A stretch of 22,665 bases of DNA from CAZVEV01 sp964625865. Lineage in GTDB: Bacteria > Planctomycetota > Phycisphaerae > SM23-33. Shown in pieces: positions 7,434-14,687 of the stretch (position 1 is its first letter; every line of letters begins with the position of its first letter). The translations under genes were made by a program, and so were the position numbers. The DNA lies in assembly GCA_964625865.1 (NCBI GenBank), contig CAZVEV010000068.1, forward strand, positions 1 to 22,665, read 5' to 3'. Below the pieces are notes generated by a model, which was not told where the DNA came from, did not search any database, and worked only from the letters and a program-made list of their open reading frames with translations.

Positions 7434-7736
7434 CTATTCCTTCCACGTGCCCTGGTCGTACTCTTGGTGCGTTAGTACCGCCCGCACGTTGATCAACTGA
7501 TAGTCATATCGAATGCGGGCCACCAGGCGGTACTTGTTGCCGCCGATGTTGAATACGGTCAACGTATCACCGGTTGCGATGTTCACGCCGTCGGCGTGCG
7601 GATAGGTCTGGCGAACATCCTGAAGACTGGTCCAAGTGCCATGGGTCGCCGTCTTGTACCAGAGCCTCAGCGGCACCTCGGCGTCACCGTGGTGCTGCCA
7701 GAATTCGCGCAGTGGTTTCAGGCTGATCACTCGCAC
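7434..7736 (-). CDS. higB: HigB-family mRNA interferase toxin
   Basis: The 100-residue protein starts MRVISLKPLREFWQHH, the usual HigB opening. It carries the family core FNIGGNKYRLVARIRYDYQ and ends LTHQEYDQG, where the final His/Tyr/Asp region belongs to the RelE-fold active site. HigB toxins cut mRNA on the ribosome. The toxin-first gene order is the usual higBA order. The start codon is GTG at 7736. No ribosome site is visible upstream, and the -10 box ends only six bases before the GTG, so the message may be leaderless. Confidence 0.87.
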   Translation of the reverse strand: MRVISLKPLREFWQHHGDAEVPLRLWYKTATHGTWTSLQDVRQTYPHADGVNIATGDTLTVFNIGGNKYRLVARIRYDYQLINVRAVLTHQEYDQGTWKE

Positions 7737-7737
7737 A

Positions 7738-7752
7738 TAGACATTATGTCTA
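7738..7752. promoter_or_regulatory. Palindromic operator of higBA
   Basis: TAGACATTATGTCTA is a perfect 15-base palindrome (seven-base arms and one central base). It overlaps the -10 box of the predicted higBA promoter and ends next to the toxin start codon. HigA-type antitoxins bind short palindromes at this position, so it is the best candidate for the autorepression site. HigA binding here is inferred. Confidence 0.7.
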
Positions 7753-7771
7753 ACCGCCGTCAGGAAGTCAA
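7743..7771 (-). promoter_or_regulatory. Sigma70-type promoter of higBA
   Basis: On the minus strand TTGACT (7771-7766) and CATAAT (7748-7743) are separated by exactly 17 bases. Initiation would fall at or next to the GTG start at 7736. Confidence 0.65.
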
Positions 7772-7800
7772 GAGTGGCTTGGACAGACGTCCGCTATCCG

Positions 7801-8235
7801 TTAGAGAATCTCTTCGAGCGTGTCGCAGGCCAGGCGGATCACGGGGGGGCAGGTTTCGGCGAGGGTGCCGGAGTCGCGGGCGGCGGCGAACTTCTCGGGG
7901 GTGTCGATTTCGCAGCCGAGCAGTTCCTTGCAGACGATCGAGCCGTGGGCGGCGGTGATGCGGCTCATCAGTTCCCGGGTGAGTCTGGCGGTGTGGGCCT
8001 TGGACTCGCGGTCTTCGGCGTCCTGGCTGCCGCGGGCCAGACCGATGGCCATCGTGGCGCCCGTGACGGCCCCGCAGGGTCCGCCCGTACCCGCCATGCC
8101 TCCGGCAAACCCGGTGGAGATCCGCAGTGCGGCCGGCAGGTCCAGGCCAAGCTGTTCGGCGAACGCAGCCAACACGGACTGCGAACACGAGAACCCTTGC
8201 TTCTTGAACGCCATCGCATCATCAGCTTTACTCAT
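7801..8235 (-). CDS. C_GCAxxG_C_C family redox protein
   Basis: The 144-residue protein has the spaced cysteine signature of this family. Cys17 lies in GFSCSQSV, Cys54 in GGPCGAVTGA, then Cys102, Cys108, Cys129 and Cys137. The family is named for this pattern and thought to be redox active or metal/cluster binding; its biochemical role is not settled. The ATG at 8235 is preceded by AAGGAC six bases upstream. It is divergent from hypA, and an AAAGGTC-type repeat separates the two. Its position beside hydrogenase maturation genes hints at an anaerobic redox role, but that is inference. It lies 64 bases upstream of higB, whose promoter falls in that gap. Confidence 0.82.
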   Translation of the reverse strand: MSKADDAMAFKKQGFSCSQSVLAAFAEQLGLDLPAALRISTGFAGGMAGTGGPCGAVTGATMAIGLARGSQDAEDRESKAHTARLTRELMSRITAAHGSIVCKELLGCEIDTPEKFAAARDSGTLAETCPPVIRLACDTLEEIL

Positions 8236-8250
8236 GGTCTGTCCTTCTGT

Positions 8251-8424
8251 AAGGTTGAAGGTTAGAGGTTAAAGGTCGAAGGTCAAATGTCAAAGGTCGA
8301 CCCTGTGGCGCCAAGACCGTCCAAGGCGGACTTTCGACTTTCGACGGTCCAATGTCCACTCTCAAAGGTCTGCCCGCCGAAGCCTTGGCGAAATCGGGCG
8401 GGCCTTTGACCTTCAACCTTTAAC
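8251..8424. repeat. AAAGGTC-type palindromic repeat, copy 1, with a nested short element
   Basis: The left side (8251-8300) is a run of variants of a seven-base unit (AAGGTTG, AAGGTTA, GAGGTTA, AAGGTCG, AAGGTCA, AATGTCA, AAGGTCG). The right side (8403-8424) is CCTTTGACCTTCAACCTTTA and continuation, the inverted form. Between them lies a short element (8372-8402, GCCCGCCGAAGCC...CGGGCGGG) of a type I recall as widespread in environmental genomes. No gene is present. A related palindrome lies at 13133-13234. Confidence 0.75.
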
Positions 8425-8443
8425 CCTGCAAAGGAACGAACGC

Positions 8444-8815
8444 GTGCATGAGATGTCGATAGCCATGGAGCTGCTGAGCCAGTTGCGGGCCGTGGCGGCG
8501 GCCAACGATCTCGTGACGATTGACACCGTCGCTATAGCCGCCGGCGCCATGCGCGCCATCGTGCCCGAGGCGCTCGACATCGCCTTCGAGTGCGCCTCAG
8601 CCGGCACGTGCGCCGAGGGGGCCACGCTGTCGCTGGATATCGTTCAGCCGCGCGGGCGATGCCGCGAGTGCGGCACGGAATTCGGCTTGGAGATTGACAC
8701 GTTCCTCTGTCCGCACTGTAATCTTGCCGACGTTGAGTTGATTGCGGGCAACGACATCATCCTGACGTCGGTGACCGGCCAGAAACGAGAGGATCCGGGC
8801 GACAATGAAGATTAA
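8444..8815 (+). CDS. hypA: Hydrogenase nickel metallochaperone HypA
   Basis: The 123-residue protein has the hallmark N-terminus MHEMSIAMELL; His2 is the nickel ligand of HypA. The zinc site is complete: Cys73-x2-Cys76 (CRECG) and Cys89-x2-Cys92 (CPHC). HypA delivers nickel to the hydrogenase large subunit together with HypB. The start is a GTG at 8444, fixed by the need for His at position 2; AAGGA lies eight bases upstream. It overlaps hypB by 11 bases, so the two are translationally coupled. The target is most likely the HoxH subunit encoded downstream. Confidence 0.95.
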   Translation: MHEMSIAMELLSQLRAVAAANDLVTIDTVAIAAGAMRAIVPEALDIAFECASAGTCAEGATLSLDIVQPRGRCRECGTEFGLEIDTFLCPHCNLADVELIAGNDIILTSVTGQKREDPGDNED

Positions 8816-9470
8816 CGTAGTCAAGAGCGTACTCGAGGCCAACGACGCGGTGGCCCAGGGCAATCGCGGGCGCATGGAGTCCGCGGGCGTGTTGGCCGTC
8901 AATATCACCAGCGCGCCGGGCAGCGGGAAGACCTCGTTGCTGGAAGCGACCCTGCCGGCGCTGGCGCCGGAGCTGGGGTCGGCCGTCGTGGTGGGCGACC
9001 TGCAGACCACGCGAGATGCCGAACGCCTCGGTGCGCTGGGCGGCCAGGTCACGCAGATCAACACCGAGGGGGGCTGTCACCTGTCGGCCACCCAGGTTGC
9101 CGAGGCCCTGGACGGGCTGAACCTGGCGGACCTGGCCTTCGTGTTCATCGAGAACGTGGGCAACATGGTCTGTCCGGCGGGCTTCGACCTGGGCGAGCAC
9201 GTGCGGGTGGCGATGCTCTCGGTGCCCGAGGGCCACGACAAGGTGGCCAAGTACCCCACGCTGTTCCAGCCGGCCGACGTGATCCTGCTGAACAAGATTG
9301 ACCTGGCCGACGTGTTGGATTACGACCGGTCATGCGTCTATGATGACCTGTCGAAGATCAACACCCGCGCGCCGGTCATCGAGATGTCGGTCAAGACGGG
9401 GCAGGGCATGGACGTGTGGCTTGACTGGCTTCGCCGGCGCCGCGGGGCCAGCGACGGTCAGGCGAGTTGA
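8805..9470 (+). CDS. hypB: Hydrogenase nickel incorporation GTPase HypB
   Basis: The 221-residue GTPase has the P-loop APGSGKTS (Gly39-Thr43), GDLQTTRDAERL, and the guanine-specificity motif NKID. The nucleotide-dependent metal site is Cys91-His92 (EGGCHL) and Cys123 (NMVCPAG). It powers nickel transfer with HypA. It lacks both the N-terminal high-affinity CxxCGC motif and a His-rich stretch, so it is the short GTPase-only form. No hypC, hypD, hypE or hypF lies in the window. Confidence 0.95.
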   Translation: MKINVVKSVLEANDAVAQGNRGRMESAGVLAVNITSAPGSGKTSLLEATLPALAPELGSAVVVGDLQTTRDAERLGALGGQVTQINTEGGCHLSATQVAEALDGLNLADLAFVFIENVGNMVCPAGFDLGEHVRVAMLSVPEGHDKVAKYPTLFQPADVILLNKIDLADVLDYDRSCVYDDLSKINTRAPVIEMSVKTGQGMDVWLDWLRRRRGASDGQAS

Positions 9471-9994
9471 CCGGTTTTCGGCGAACCTGACAGGCGCTTG
9501 CGGGTTTCGCGCGGTTGATTTCGCGCGGGGTTTCGATTGAGTTCCCTCGACGCTGTCGGTGACGGTGCGCCGTGACGCCTTGCGGGGGCGGACGGCACAC
9601 TGTTGTCCGGACGTTCCGGGATCGGGCACCGTTTTCTGCAGGTCTAACCACACTGCAGTGAATGGGTTATCACGATTGGGCTCGTCCGGGCGGCGCGCGA
9701 AACCGCAAGCGGCTTGCCGGTGCGTCGATTGGAGTTTACTCGAGTTCCTTTTCGTCGGTGAAGTATCTCGCGGAGCGGTCTTTTCCGCACGGAGACTTTT
9801 TTGAGGAAATCCATGGATTTAGGGTTGTCCATAGGTGGACGGTATGGTATTAGTGAATAAAATCACAGTCTACTGTGTAACAACTGGCGTTAGAAGCAAA
9901 CGGGGTCGTTCGCGTGAACGGCTCCGTTATGTTTAATCGTGAGTTCGCTTCGGGCGGACGACGGGTTGGTGCCGGCAGTAATCGAGGTAGGTGC
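9471..9994 (+). promoter_or_regulatory. Long leader region upstream of hoxF
   Basis: No convincing gene lies in these 524 bases. A direct repeat TTTCGCGCGG occurs twice at a 14-base period (9505-9514, 9519-9528). The 3' half is more AT-rich than the surroundings and holds the best promoter candidate (9825-9853). Downstream of it are an inverted repeat CACAG-TCTA-CTGTG (9864-9877) and a small hairpin CGTTC-GCGT-GAACG (9907-9920). The ribosome site GAGG (9984-9987) precedes the hoxF ATG. Confidence 0.5.
9825..9853 (+). promoter_or_regulatory. Candidate promoter of the hox operon
   Basis: TTGTCC and TATTAG are separated by 17 bases. Between the boxes lies GTCCA-TAGG-TGGAC, a five-base inverted repeat that could be a regulator site. 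Transcription from here would leave a leader of about 135 bases. This is a consensus match only, so moderate to low confidence. Confidence 0.45.
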
Positions 9995-11809
9995 ATGAGC
10001 GAAACACTCGAAGCAGCGGTCAAAGAGATATGCGAGGCCTCCGGGAACGACCGGTCGCGCATGATGGACATCGTGCGTGCGGTCCAGGAGCAGTTCGGCT
10101 GCGTCAGCAGCGAGGCGATGGACCTGATCGCAGGCGCCGTGGCGGTCCAGCGCGTGGAAGTCGAGGGCGTGGTGTCTTTCTACGCTTTCCTGTCCGGCGA
10201 GCCCAAGGGCAAGGTCGTCATTCGTCTGTGCGATGACATCATCGATGAGATGAAGGGCGCCCATCGCGTTGGCGAGGCGTTCAAGCAGGAGTTGGGCATC
10301 GACTTCGGCCAGACCACCGACGACGGGATCACCCTCGAACTGACGCCGTGCATCGGCATGTGCGATCAGGCGCCGGCGGCCCTGGTCAACGACGTGGTGG
10401 TCACGTACCTCTCCAGCGACTCGGCCCGGCGGATCGTCTCCGAACTCCGCGAGCACATGGATCCGCAGAAGCTGGTGCACAGCTTTGGCGACGGCAACAA
10501 CGAGGACGACCTGGTCTGCTCGATGGTCCACAACGACATCCGCCATGCCGGCGAGGTCGTGCTGGCCGACATGGAGCCCGGCGCGGGGCTGACGGCGGCC
10601 TTGGCGATGTCGCCGAAGGAAGTGATTCGCGACGTGAACACCGCTCGGCTTCGCGGGCGCGGCGGGGCGGGCTTCCCGACGGGCATGAAGTGGAACTTCA
10701 CCCGCCAGGCCGACGGCGATCAGAAGTACGTCCTGTGCAACGCCGACGAGGGCGAGCCCGGTACGTTCAAGGACCGCGTCCTGCTGACCGAGAAGCCCGA
10801 CACGATCTTCGAGGGCATGACCATTGCGGGCTACGCCATCGGCTCGGACACCGGCGTGGTGTATCTCCGGGGCGAGTACGCCTACCTGCGGAACTTCCTC
10901 GAGAGCGTGCTGGCCGAGCGACGAAGCAAAGGCCTGCTCGGGGCGAACGTGTGCGGCCATGAAGGGTTCAACTTCGACATCCGCATCCAGATGGGCGCCG
11001 GGGCGTACATCTGTGGCGAGGAGACGGCCCTGATCAGTTCCTGCGAGGGCCTGCGGGGCGATCCCAAGAACCGCCCGCCGTTCCCCGCCGTCAAGGGCTA
11101 CATGGGCTGCCCGACCACCGTCAACAACGTCGAGACGTTCTGCTGCGTCGCGCGGATCCTCGAGAAGAGCCCCGGCTGGTTCGCCCAGTTCGGGTCCAAG
11201 GGCTCGCCCGGTACGAAGCTGCTGAGCATCTCCGGCGACTGCGCCAAGCCGGGCGTGTACGAGGTCGAGTTCGGCGTCAAGCTGGCCGACGTGCTGGAGC
11301 TGTGCGGGGCCGAAGACGCCGCCGCCGTCCAGGTCGGCGGGCCGAGCGGCCAGTTGGTGGGCAAGGCCGATTTCGAGCGGACCGTCTGCTACGACGACCT
11401 GGCCACGGGGGGCAGCCTGATGGTCTTCGACGCGAGGCGCGACCCGCTGAAGATTGCCGCGAAGTTCATGGAGTTTTTCATCGAGGAAAGCTGCGGCTAC
11501 TGCACGCCCTGCCGCGTGGGCAACGTGCTGCTGGCCGAACGTCTCGATGCGATTATCGAAGGCAAGGGCCAGGCAGGCGACCTGGAGTACCTCGAGTCGC
11601 TGGGCGCGTCGATCAAGACCGCCAGCCGGTGTGGCCTGGGCCAGACGTCAGCCAACCCCGTGCTGACCACGCTGAAGAACTTCAGGCCCGTGTACGAGGC
11701 CCTGCTGGGCGAGCCGGAAGACGGCCAGTTGAGGCGATTTGACATCAGGGCGGCCCTCGGCAAGGCCGAGTCCATCATCGGACGCCAGTCCGTCCACTAT
11801 CAGGCATAG
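9995..11809 (+). CDS. hoxF: NAD-reducing hydrogenase diaphorase subunit HoxF (NuoE-NuoF fusion)
   Basis: This 604-residue protein joins a NuoE-like thioredoxin-fold domain (about 1-150) to a NuoF-like flavoprotein (about 190-580). It is collinear with HoxF of the Ralstonia-type soluble hydrogenase. The NuoF part has the FMN/NADH segments GRGGAGFPTGMKW and DEGEPGTFKDR, GAGAYICGEETAL, and the C-terminal [4Fe-4S] site Cys500, Cys503, Cys506 and Cys546. It transfers electrons between NAD(H) and the cluster chain. The NuoE part keeps Cys79, Cys119 and Cys123, but the fourth ligand position holds Asp84, so its [2Fe-2S] site looks incomplete. The ATG at 9995 has GAGG seven bases upstream; an upstream in-frame GTG at 9914 lacks a ribosome site. 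hoxU follows after 15 bases. Confidence 0.93.
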   Translation: MSETLEAAVKEICEASGNDRSRMMDIVRAVQEQFGCVSSEAMDLIAGAVAVQRVEVEGVVSFYAFLSGEPKGKVVIRLCDDIIDEMKGAHRVGEAFKQELGIDFGQTTDDGITLELTPCIGMCDQAPAALVNDVVVTYLSSDSARRIVSELREHMDPQKLVHSFGDGNNEDDLVCSMVHNDIRHAGEVVLADMEPGAGLTAALAMSPKEVIRDVNTARLRGRGGAGFPTGMKWNFTRQADGDQKYVLCNADEGEPGTFKDRVLLTEKPDTIFEGMTIAGYAIGSDTGVVYLRGEYAYLRNFLESVLAERRSKGLLGANVCGHEGFNFDIRIQMGAGAYICGEETALISSCEGLRGDPKNRPPFPAVKGYMGCPTTVNNVETFCCVARILEKSPGWFAQFGSKGSPGTKLLSISGDCAKPGVYEVEFGVKLADVLELCGAEDAAAVQVGGPSGQLVGKADFERTVCYDDLATGGSLMVFDARRDPLKIAAKFMEFFIEESCGYCTPCRVGNVLLAERLDAIIEGKGQAGDLEYLESLGASIKTASRCGLGQTSANPVLTTLKNFRPVYEALLGEPEDGQLRRFDIRAALGKAESIIGRQSVHYQA

Positions 11810-11824
11810 GAACCGAGCAAGACT

Positions 11825-12538
11825 ATGAGTCAGACAATCACCTTTACGATTGACGGTGTGGAGGTCACGGGTCAGCCGGGCCAGTCGATCATGCAGGCCG
11901 CCGACGCCGCCGGAATCTATATCCCCAGGCTCTGCGCGATGGAAGGCCTCTCGATCTTCGGCGCCTGCCGCGTGTGTACCGTGATGGTCAACGGCCGCCC
12001 GCAGGCCGCATGCACCCAGCCGATTGCCGAAGGCATGACCGTCCAGAACGACAGCGACGAGATCATGGCTGTCCGGCGCGACATCATCGACATGCTGTTC
12101 GTCGAGGGCAACCACTACTGCATGTTCTGCGAGAAGAGCGGCAACTGCGAGCTGCAGGCGCTGGCCTACCGGTTCGGGATCACCGCGCCGAAGTTCCCGT
12201 ACCAGTTCCCCGAGCGCGGCGTGGACGCCTCGCACCCGGAGATCTTCATCGACCGCAATCGCTGCGTCCTGTGCGGGCGCTGCGTGCGGGCGTCGCGCGA
12301 GGTCGATGGCAAGGGCGTGTTCGAGTTCGTCGGCCGCGGGCCCGAAAAGCGGGTCGCCGTCAACGCCGAAGCCTGCCTCGCCCAGACCAACGCCGCCGGC
12401 GTCGACAAGGCCGTCGAGGCCTGCCCCGTCGGGGCCCTGCTGGTCAAGGGAACCGCCTTCCGCGTGCCGATCGGACAGCGCGATTACGATCACAAGCCCA
12501 TCGGCTCGGATATCGAAGCCGCTTCGGCAGCAGAATAG
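11825..12538 (+). CDS. hoxU: Hydrogenase diaphorase iron-sulfur subunit HoxU (NuoG N-terminal-like)
   Basis: The 237-residue protein has the three cluster regions of HoxU. A [2Fe-2S] ferredoxin domain uses Cys37, Cys48, Cys51 and Cys63. A His-Cys [4Fe-4S] site lies in NHYCMFCEKSGNC. Another [4Fe-4S] site is formed by RCVLCGRC and the later ACPVGAL. It wires HoxF to the hydrogenase heterodimer. The C-terminus (VPIGQRDYDHKPIG) matches the HoxU type rather than full NuoG, which is several times longer. It sits between hoxF and hoxY with gaps of about 15 bases, consistent with one operon. Confidence 0.93.
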   Translation: MSQTITFTIDGVEVTGQPGQSIMQAADAAGIYIPRLCAMEGLSIFGACRVCTVMVNGRPQAACTQPIAEGMTVQNDSDEIMAVRRDIIDMLFVEGNHYCMFCEKSGNCELQALAYRFGITAPKFPYQFPERGVDASHPEIFIDRNRCVLCGRCVRASREVDGKGVFEFVGRGPEKRVAVNAEACLAQTNAAGVDKAVEACPVGALLVKGTAFRVPIGQRDYDHKPIGSDIEAASAAE

Positions 12539-12554
12539 AACGAGGTTTTAACTA

Positions 12555-13109
12555 ATGGCGAAACCAAAGGTTGCAACGACATCGCTGGCTGGATGCTTCG
12601 GCTGCCACATGGCCCTGCTGGACATCGACGACCGCATCCTCCAACTCGTCGAGTTGATCGACTTCGACAAGTCGCCCGTCGACGACATCAAGGAGTTCAC
12701 GGGCCCGGTTACCGTCGGCCTGATCGAAGGCGGATGCTGCAATGAAGAGAACGTCCACGTGCTGCAGGACTTCCGCAAGCACTGCGCGATCCTGATCTCC
12801 GTGGGCGACTGCGCGATTAACGGCGGCATCCCGTCGATGCGGAACAACATCCCGCTGGCAGAGTGCTACGCCGAAGCGTATCTGGAAGGCCGCAAGGGCC
12901 CGGCCGTCCACAATCCCGAGGGCGTGATTCCCAACGATCCGGAACTGCCCCTCCTGCTGGACAAGGTCTATCCGTGCCACGAAGTGGTCAAGATCGACTA
13001 CCACCTGCCCGGTTGCCCCCCGCCGGCCGACACGCTGTGGGAGGCCCTGGTGGCCCTGCTGACGGACAAGCCCGTCGAATTGCCTTACGAGTTGATAAAG
13101 TACGACTGA
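12555..13109 (+). CDS. hoxY: NiFe hydrogenase small subunit HoxY
   Basis: The 184-residue protein is the short, signal-peptide-free small subunit of cytoplasmic group 3 NiFe hydrogenases. The proximal [4Fe-4S] cluster ligands are visible: Cys14 and Cys17 (GCFGCHM), Cys86 (VGDCAINGG) and Cys154 (LPGCPPPAD), with another conserved pair in EGGCCNEEN (61-62). No medial or distal cluster domain is present, as expected for HoxY. GAGG lies about nine bases before the ATG. The 138-base gap to hoxH is far longer than other gaps in the operon and is filled by a palindromic repeat. Confidence 0.94.
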   Translation: MAKPKVATTSLAGCFGCHMALLDIDDRILQLVELIDFDKSPVDDIKEFTGPVTVGLIEGGCCNEENVHVLQDFRKHCAILISVGDCAINGGIPSMRNNIPLAECYAEAYLEGRKGPAVHNPEGVIPNDPELPLLLDKVYPCHEVVKIDYHLPGCPPPADTLWEALVALLTDKPVELPYELIKYD

Positions 13110-13132
13110 TCGCCGAGTCAGGAGTTCTAATG

Positions 13133-13234
13133 GTGGAAGGTCAAAGGTCAAAGGCTGACGGCTCGATTCTGCGGTTCGCTGCCGTCGGGACTTGAACCTG
13201 CAACCTTTAACTTTCGACCTTTAACTACTTCCAC
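13133..13234. repeat. AAAGGTC-type palindromic repeat, copy 2, between hoxY and hoxH
   Basis: Left arm GTGGAAGGTCAAAGGTCAAA... (13133-13154) pairs imperfectly with 13204-13234, which ends in ACTACTTCCAC. An inner stem GACGGC/GCCGTC (13157-13162 with 13181-13186) caps it. The element ends two bases before the hoxH ribosome site GGAG (13237-13240). It is related to the repeat at 8251-8424 upstream of hypA. Confidence 0.78.
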
Positions 13235-13247
13235 GTGGAGCCAAACA

Positions 13248-14687
13248 ATGGTCAGTGCCAATCAAAAACGTATCGTCATCGAGCCGGTTACCCGCGTCGA
13301 GGGTCACGGCAAGGTCACCATCCTGATGGATGAGGCCAACAACGTCACCCAGGCCCGCCTGCACGTGGTCGAGTTCCGCGGCTTCGAGCGGTTCATCCAG
13401 GGCAGGCCCTTCTGGGAAGTGCCCGTCCTCGTCCAGCGGCTGTGCGGCATTTGCCCCGTCAGCCATCACCTGGCCGCCGCAAAGGCCATGGACCGCATCG
13501 TCGGCGGGGAGAACCTGACCCCCACCGCCGAGAAGATGCGCCGCCTGATGCACTACGGGCAGATGTTCCAGTCGCACGCGCTGCACTTTTTCCACCTGTG
13601 CTCGCCGGACCTGCTGTTCGGGTTCGACGCGGACGTAGCCATTCGCAACGTCATCGGCGTGGCGGCGCAGTATCCGGAGTTGGCCGTCCAGGGCGTGATG
13701 ATGCGCAAGTATGGGCAGGAGATCATCAAGGCCACCGCGGGCAAGAAGATCCACGGCACCGGCGCGATCCCCGGCGGGATGAACAAGAACCTCTCGATCG
13801 CCGAGCGCGACGAGTTCCTCAAGGACATCGACCAGATGCTCGAGTGGTCCCGCGGCGCGCTGAAGATCGCCGTCGACTACACCGTCGAGAACCTCGAGAC
13901 CGCCGCCCCCTTCGGCTCGTTCGACTCCAGCCACATGTCGCTGATTCGCGAAGACGGCGCGATGGACCTGTATCACGGCAACCTGCGGGCGATTACCGCT
14001 ACCGGCGAGAAGATCTTCGACCAGGTGGACTACCAGGACTACAACGACTACCTCATCGAGGGGGTCAAGCCCTGGTCGTACATGAAGTTCCCGTTCATCA
14101 AGTCGATGACGATGGACGACGGCTGGTATCGCGTCGGTCCGCTGGCGAGGATCAACTGCTGCGACTCGATCGACACCCCCGAAGCCGAGGAAGCCCGCAA
14201 GGCGTTCATGGCCGTCACGGAGGGCAAGCCGAACAACATCACGCTGGCCTACCACTGGACGCGGATGATCGAGCTGCTGCATTCGGCTGAGAAGATCCGC
14301 GACCTGCTGAATGACGCGGACCTCCAGGGCGAGGACCTCGTCGTTACCGGCGAGCGGCGCAGTCACACGGTCGGCATGATCGAGGCGCCGCGCGGCACGC
14401 TGATTCACGAGTACGAGGTCGACGACAACGACCAGGTGACGATGGCGAACCTGATCGTTTCGACCACGCACAACAACCAGCCGATGAACGAGGCGGTCAA
14501 GAAGGTCGCCCAGGACCACATTTCCGGCGTGGCCGAGGTCACTGAAGGCCTGCTGAACCACGTGGAAGTGGCGATTCGCGCGTACGACCCGTGCCTCTCG
14601 TGTGCGACCCACGCGCTGGGCAAGATGCCCCTGACGGTCCAGTTGATGGACCACGAGGGCAACGTGGTCAGCGAGGCCAGTACCTGA
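13248..14687 (+). CDS. hoxH: NiFe hydrogenase large subunit HoxH
   Basis: The 479-residue protein holds the NiFe(CN)2CO active site. The N-terminal motif is RLCGICPVSHH with Cys66 and Cys69; the C-terminal motif is DPCLSCATH with Cys449, Cys452 and His455. These four cysteines bind nickel and iron. A 24-residue tail follows His455 (ALGKMPL to the end), the usual peptide removed by a specific protease after metal insertion. The early EPVTRVEGHGK is the large-subunit signature. With HoxY it forms the H2-splitting module of a bidirectional NAD-linked (group 3d) hydrogenase. Its stop overlaps the protease start (TGATG). Confidence 0.96.
   Translation: MVSANQKRIVIEPVTRVEGHGKVTILMDEANNVTQARLHVVEFRGFERFIQGRPFWEVPVLVQRLCGICPVSHHLAAAKAMDRIVGGENLTPTAEKMRRLMHYGQMFQSHALHFFHLCSPDLLFGFDADVAIRNVIGVAAQYPELAVQGVMMRKYGQEIIKATAGKKIHGTGAIPGGMNKNLSIAERDEFLKDIDQMLEWSRGALKIAVDYTVENLETAAPFGSFDSSHMSLIREDGAMDLYHGNLRAITATGEKIFDQVDYQDYNDYLIEGVKPWSYMKFPFIKSMTMDDGWYRVGPLARINCCDSIDTPEAEEARKAFMAVTEGKPNNITLAYHWTRMIELLHSAEKIRDLLNDADLQGEDLVVTGERRSHTVGMIEAPRGTLIHEYEVDDNDQVTMANLIVSTTHNNQPMNEAVKKVAQDHISGVAEVTEGLLNHVEVAIRAYDPCLSCATHALGKMPLTVQLMDHEGNVVSEAST

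Noticed and set aside
8251..8300. Regular short units resembling a CRISPR array
   Set aside because: Units are seven bases with no spacers, and an inverted counterpart follows, which fits a palindromic repeat.
9559..9853. Small open frames in the leader of hoxF as possible genes
   Set aside because: No ribosome sites, no recognisable sequence, and overlapping frames on both strands.
9914..9994. GTG start for HoxF 27 codons upstream
   Set aside because: No ribosome site precedes it and the added residues resemble no HoxF N-terminus; the ATG at 9995 has GAGG seven bases upstream.
13221..14654. Minus-strand open frame of 477 codons opposite hoxH
   Set aside because: hoxH is certain from its metal motifs; the reverse frame has no domain signature.
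14591..14686. Longer start for the hydrogenase protease inside hoxH
   Set aside because: The ATG at 14687 overlaps the hoxH stop by one base and places the conserved GFGNPG motif near the N-terminus as usual.
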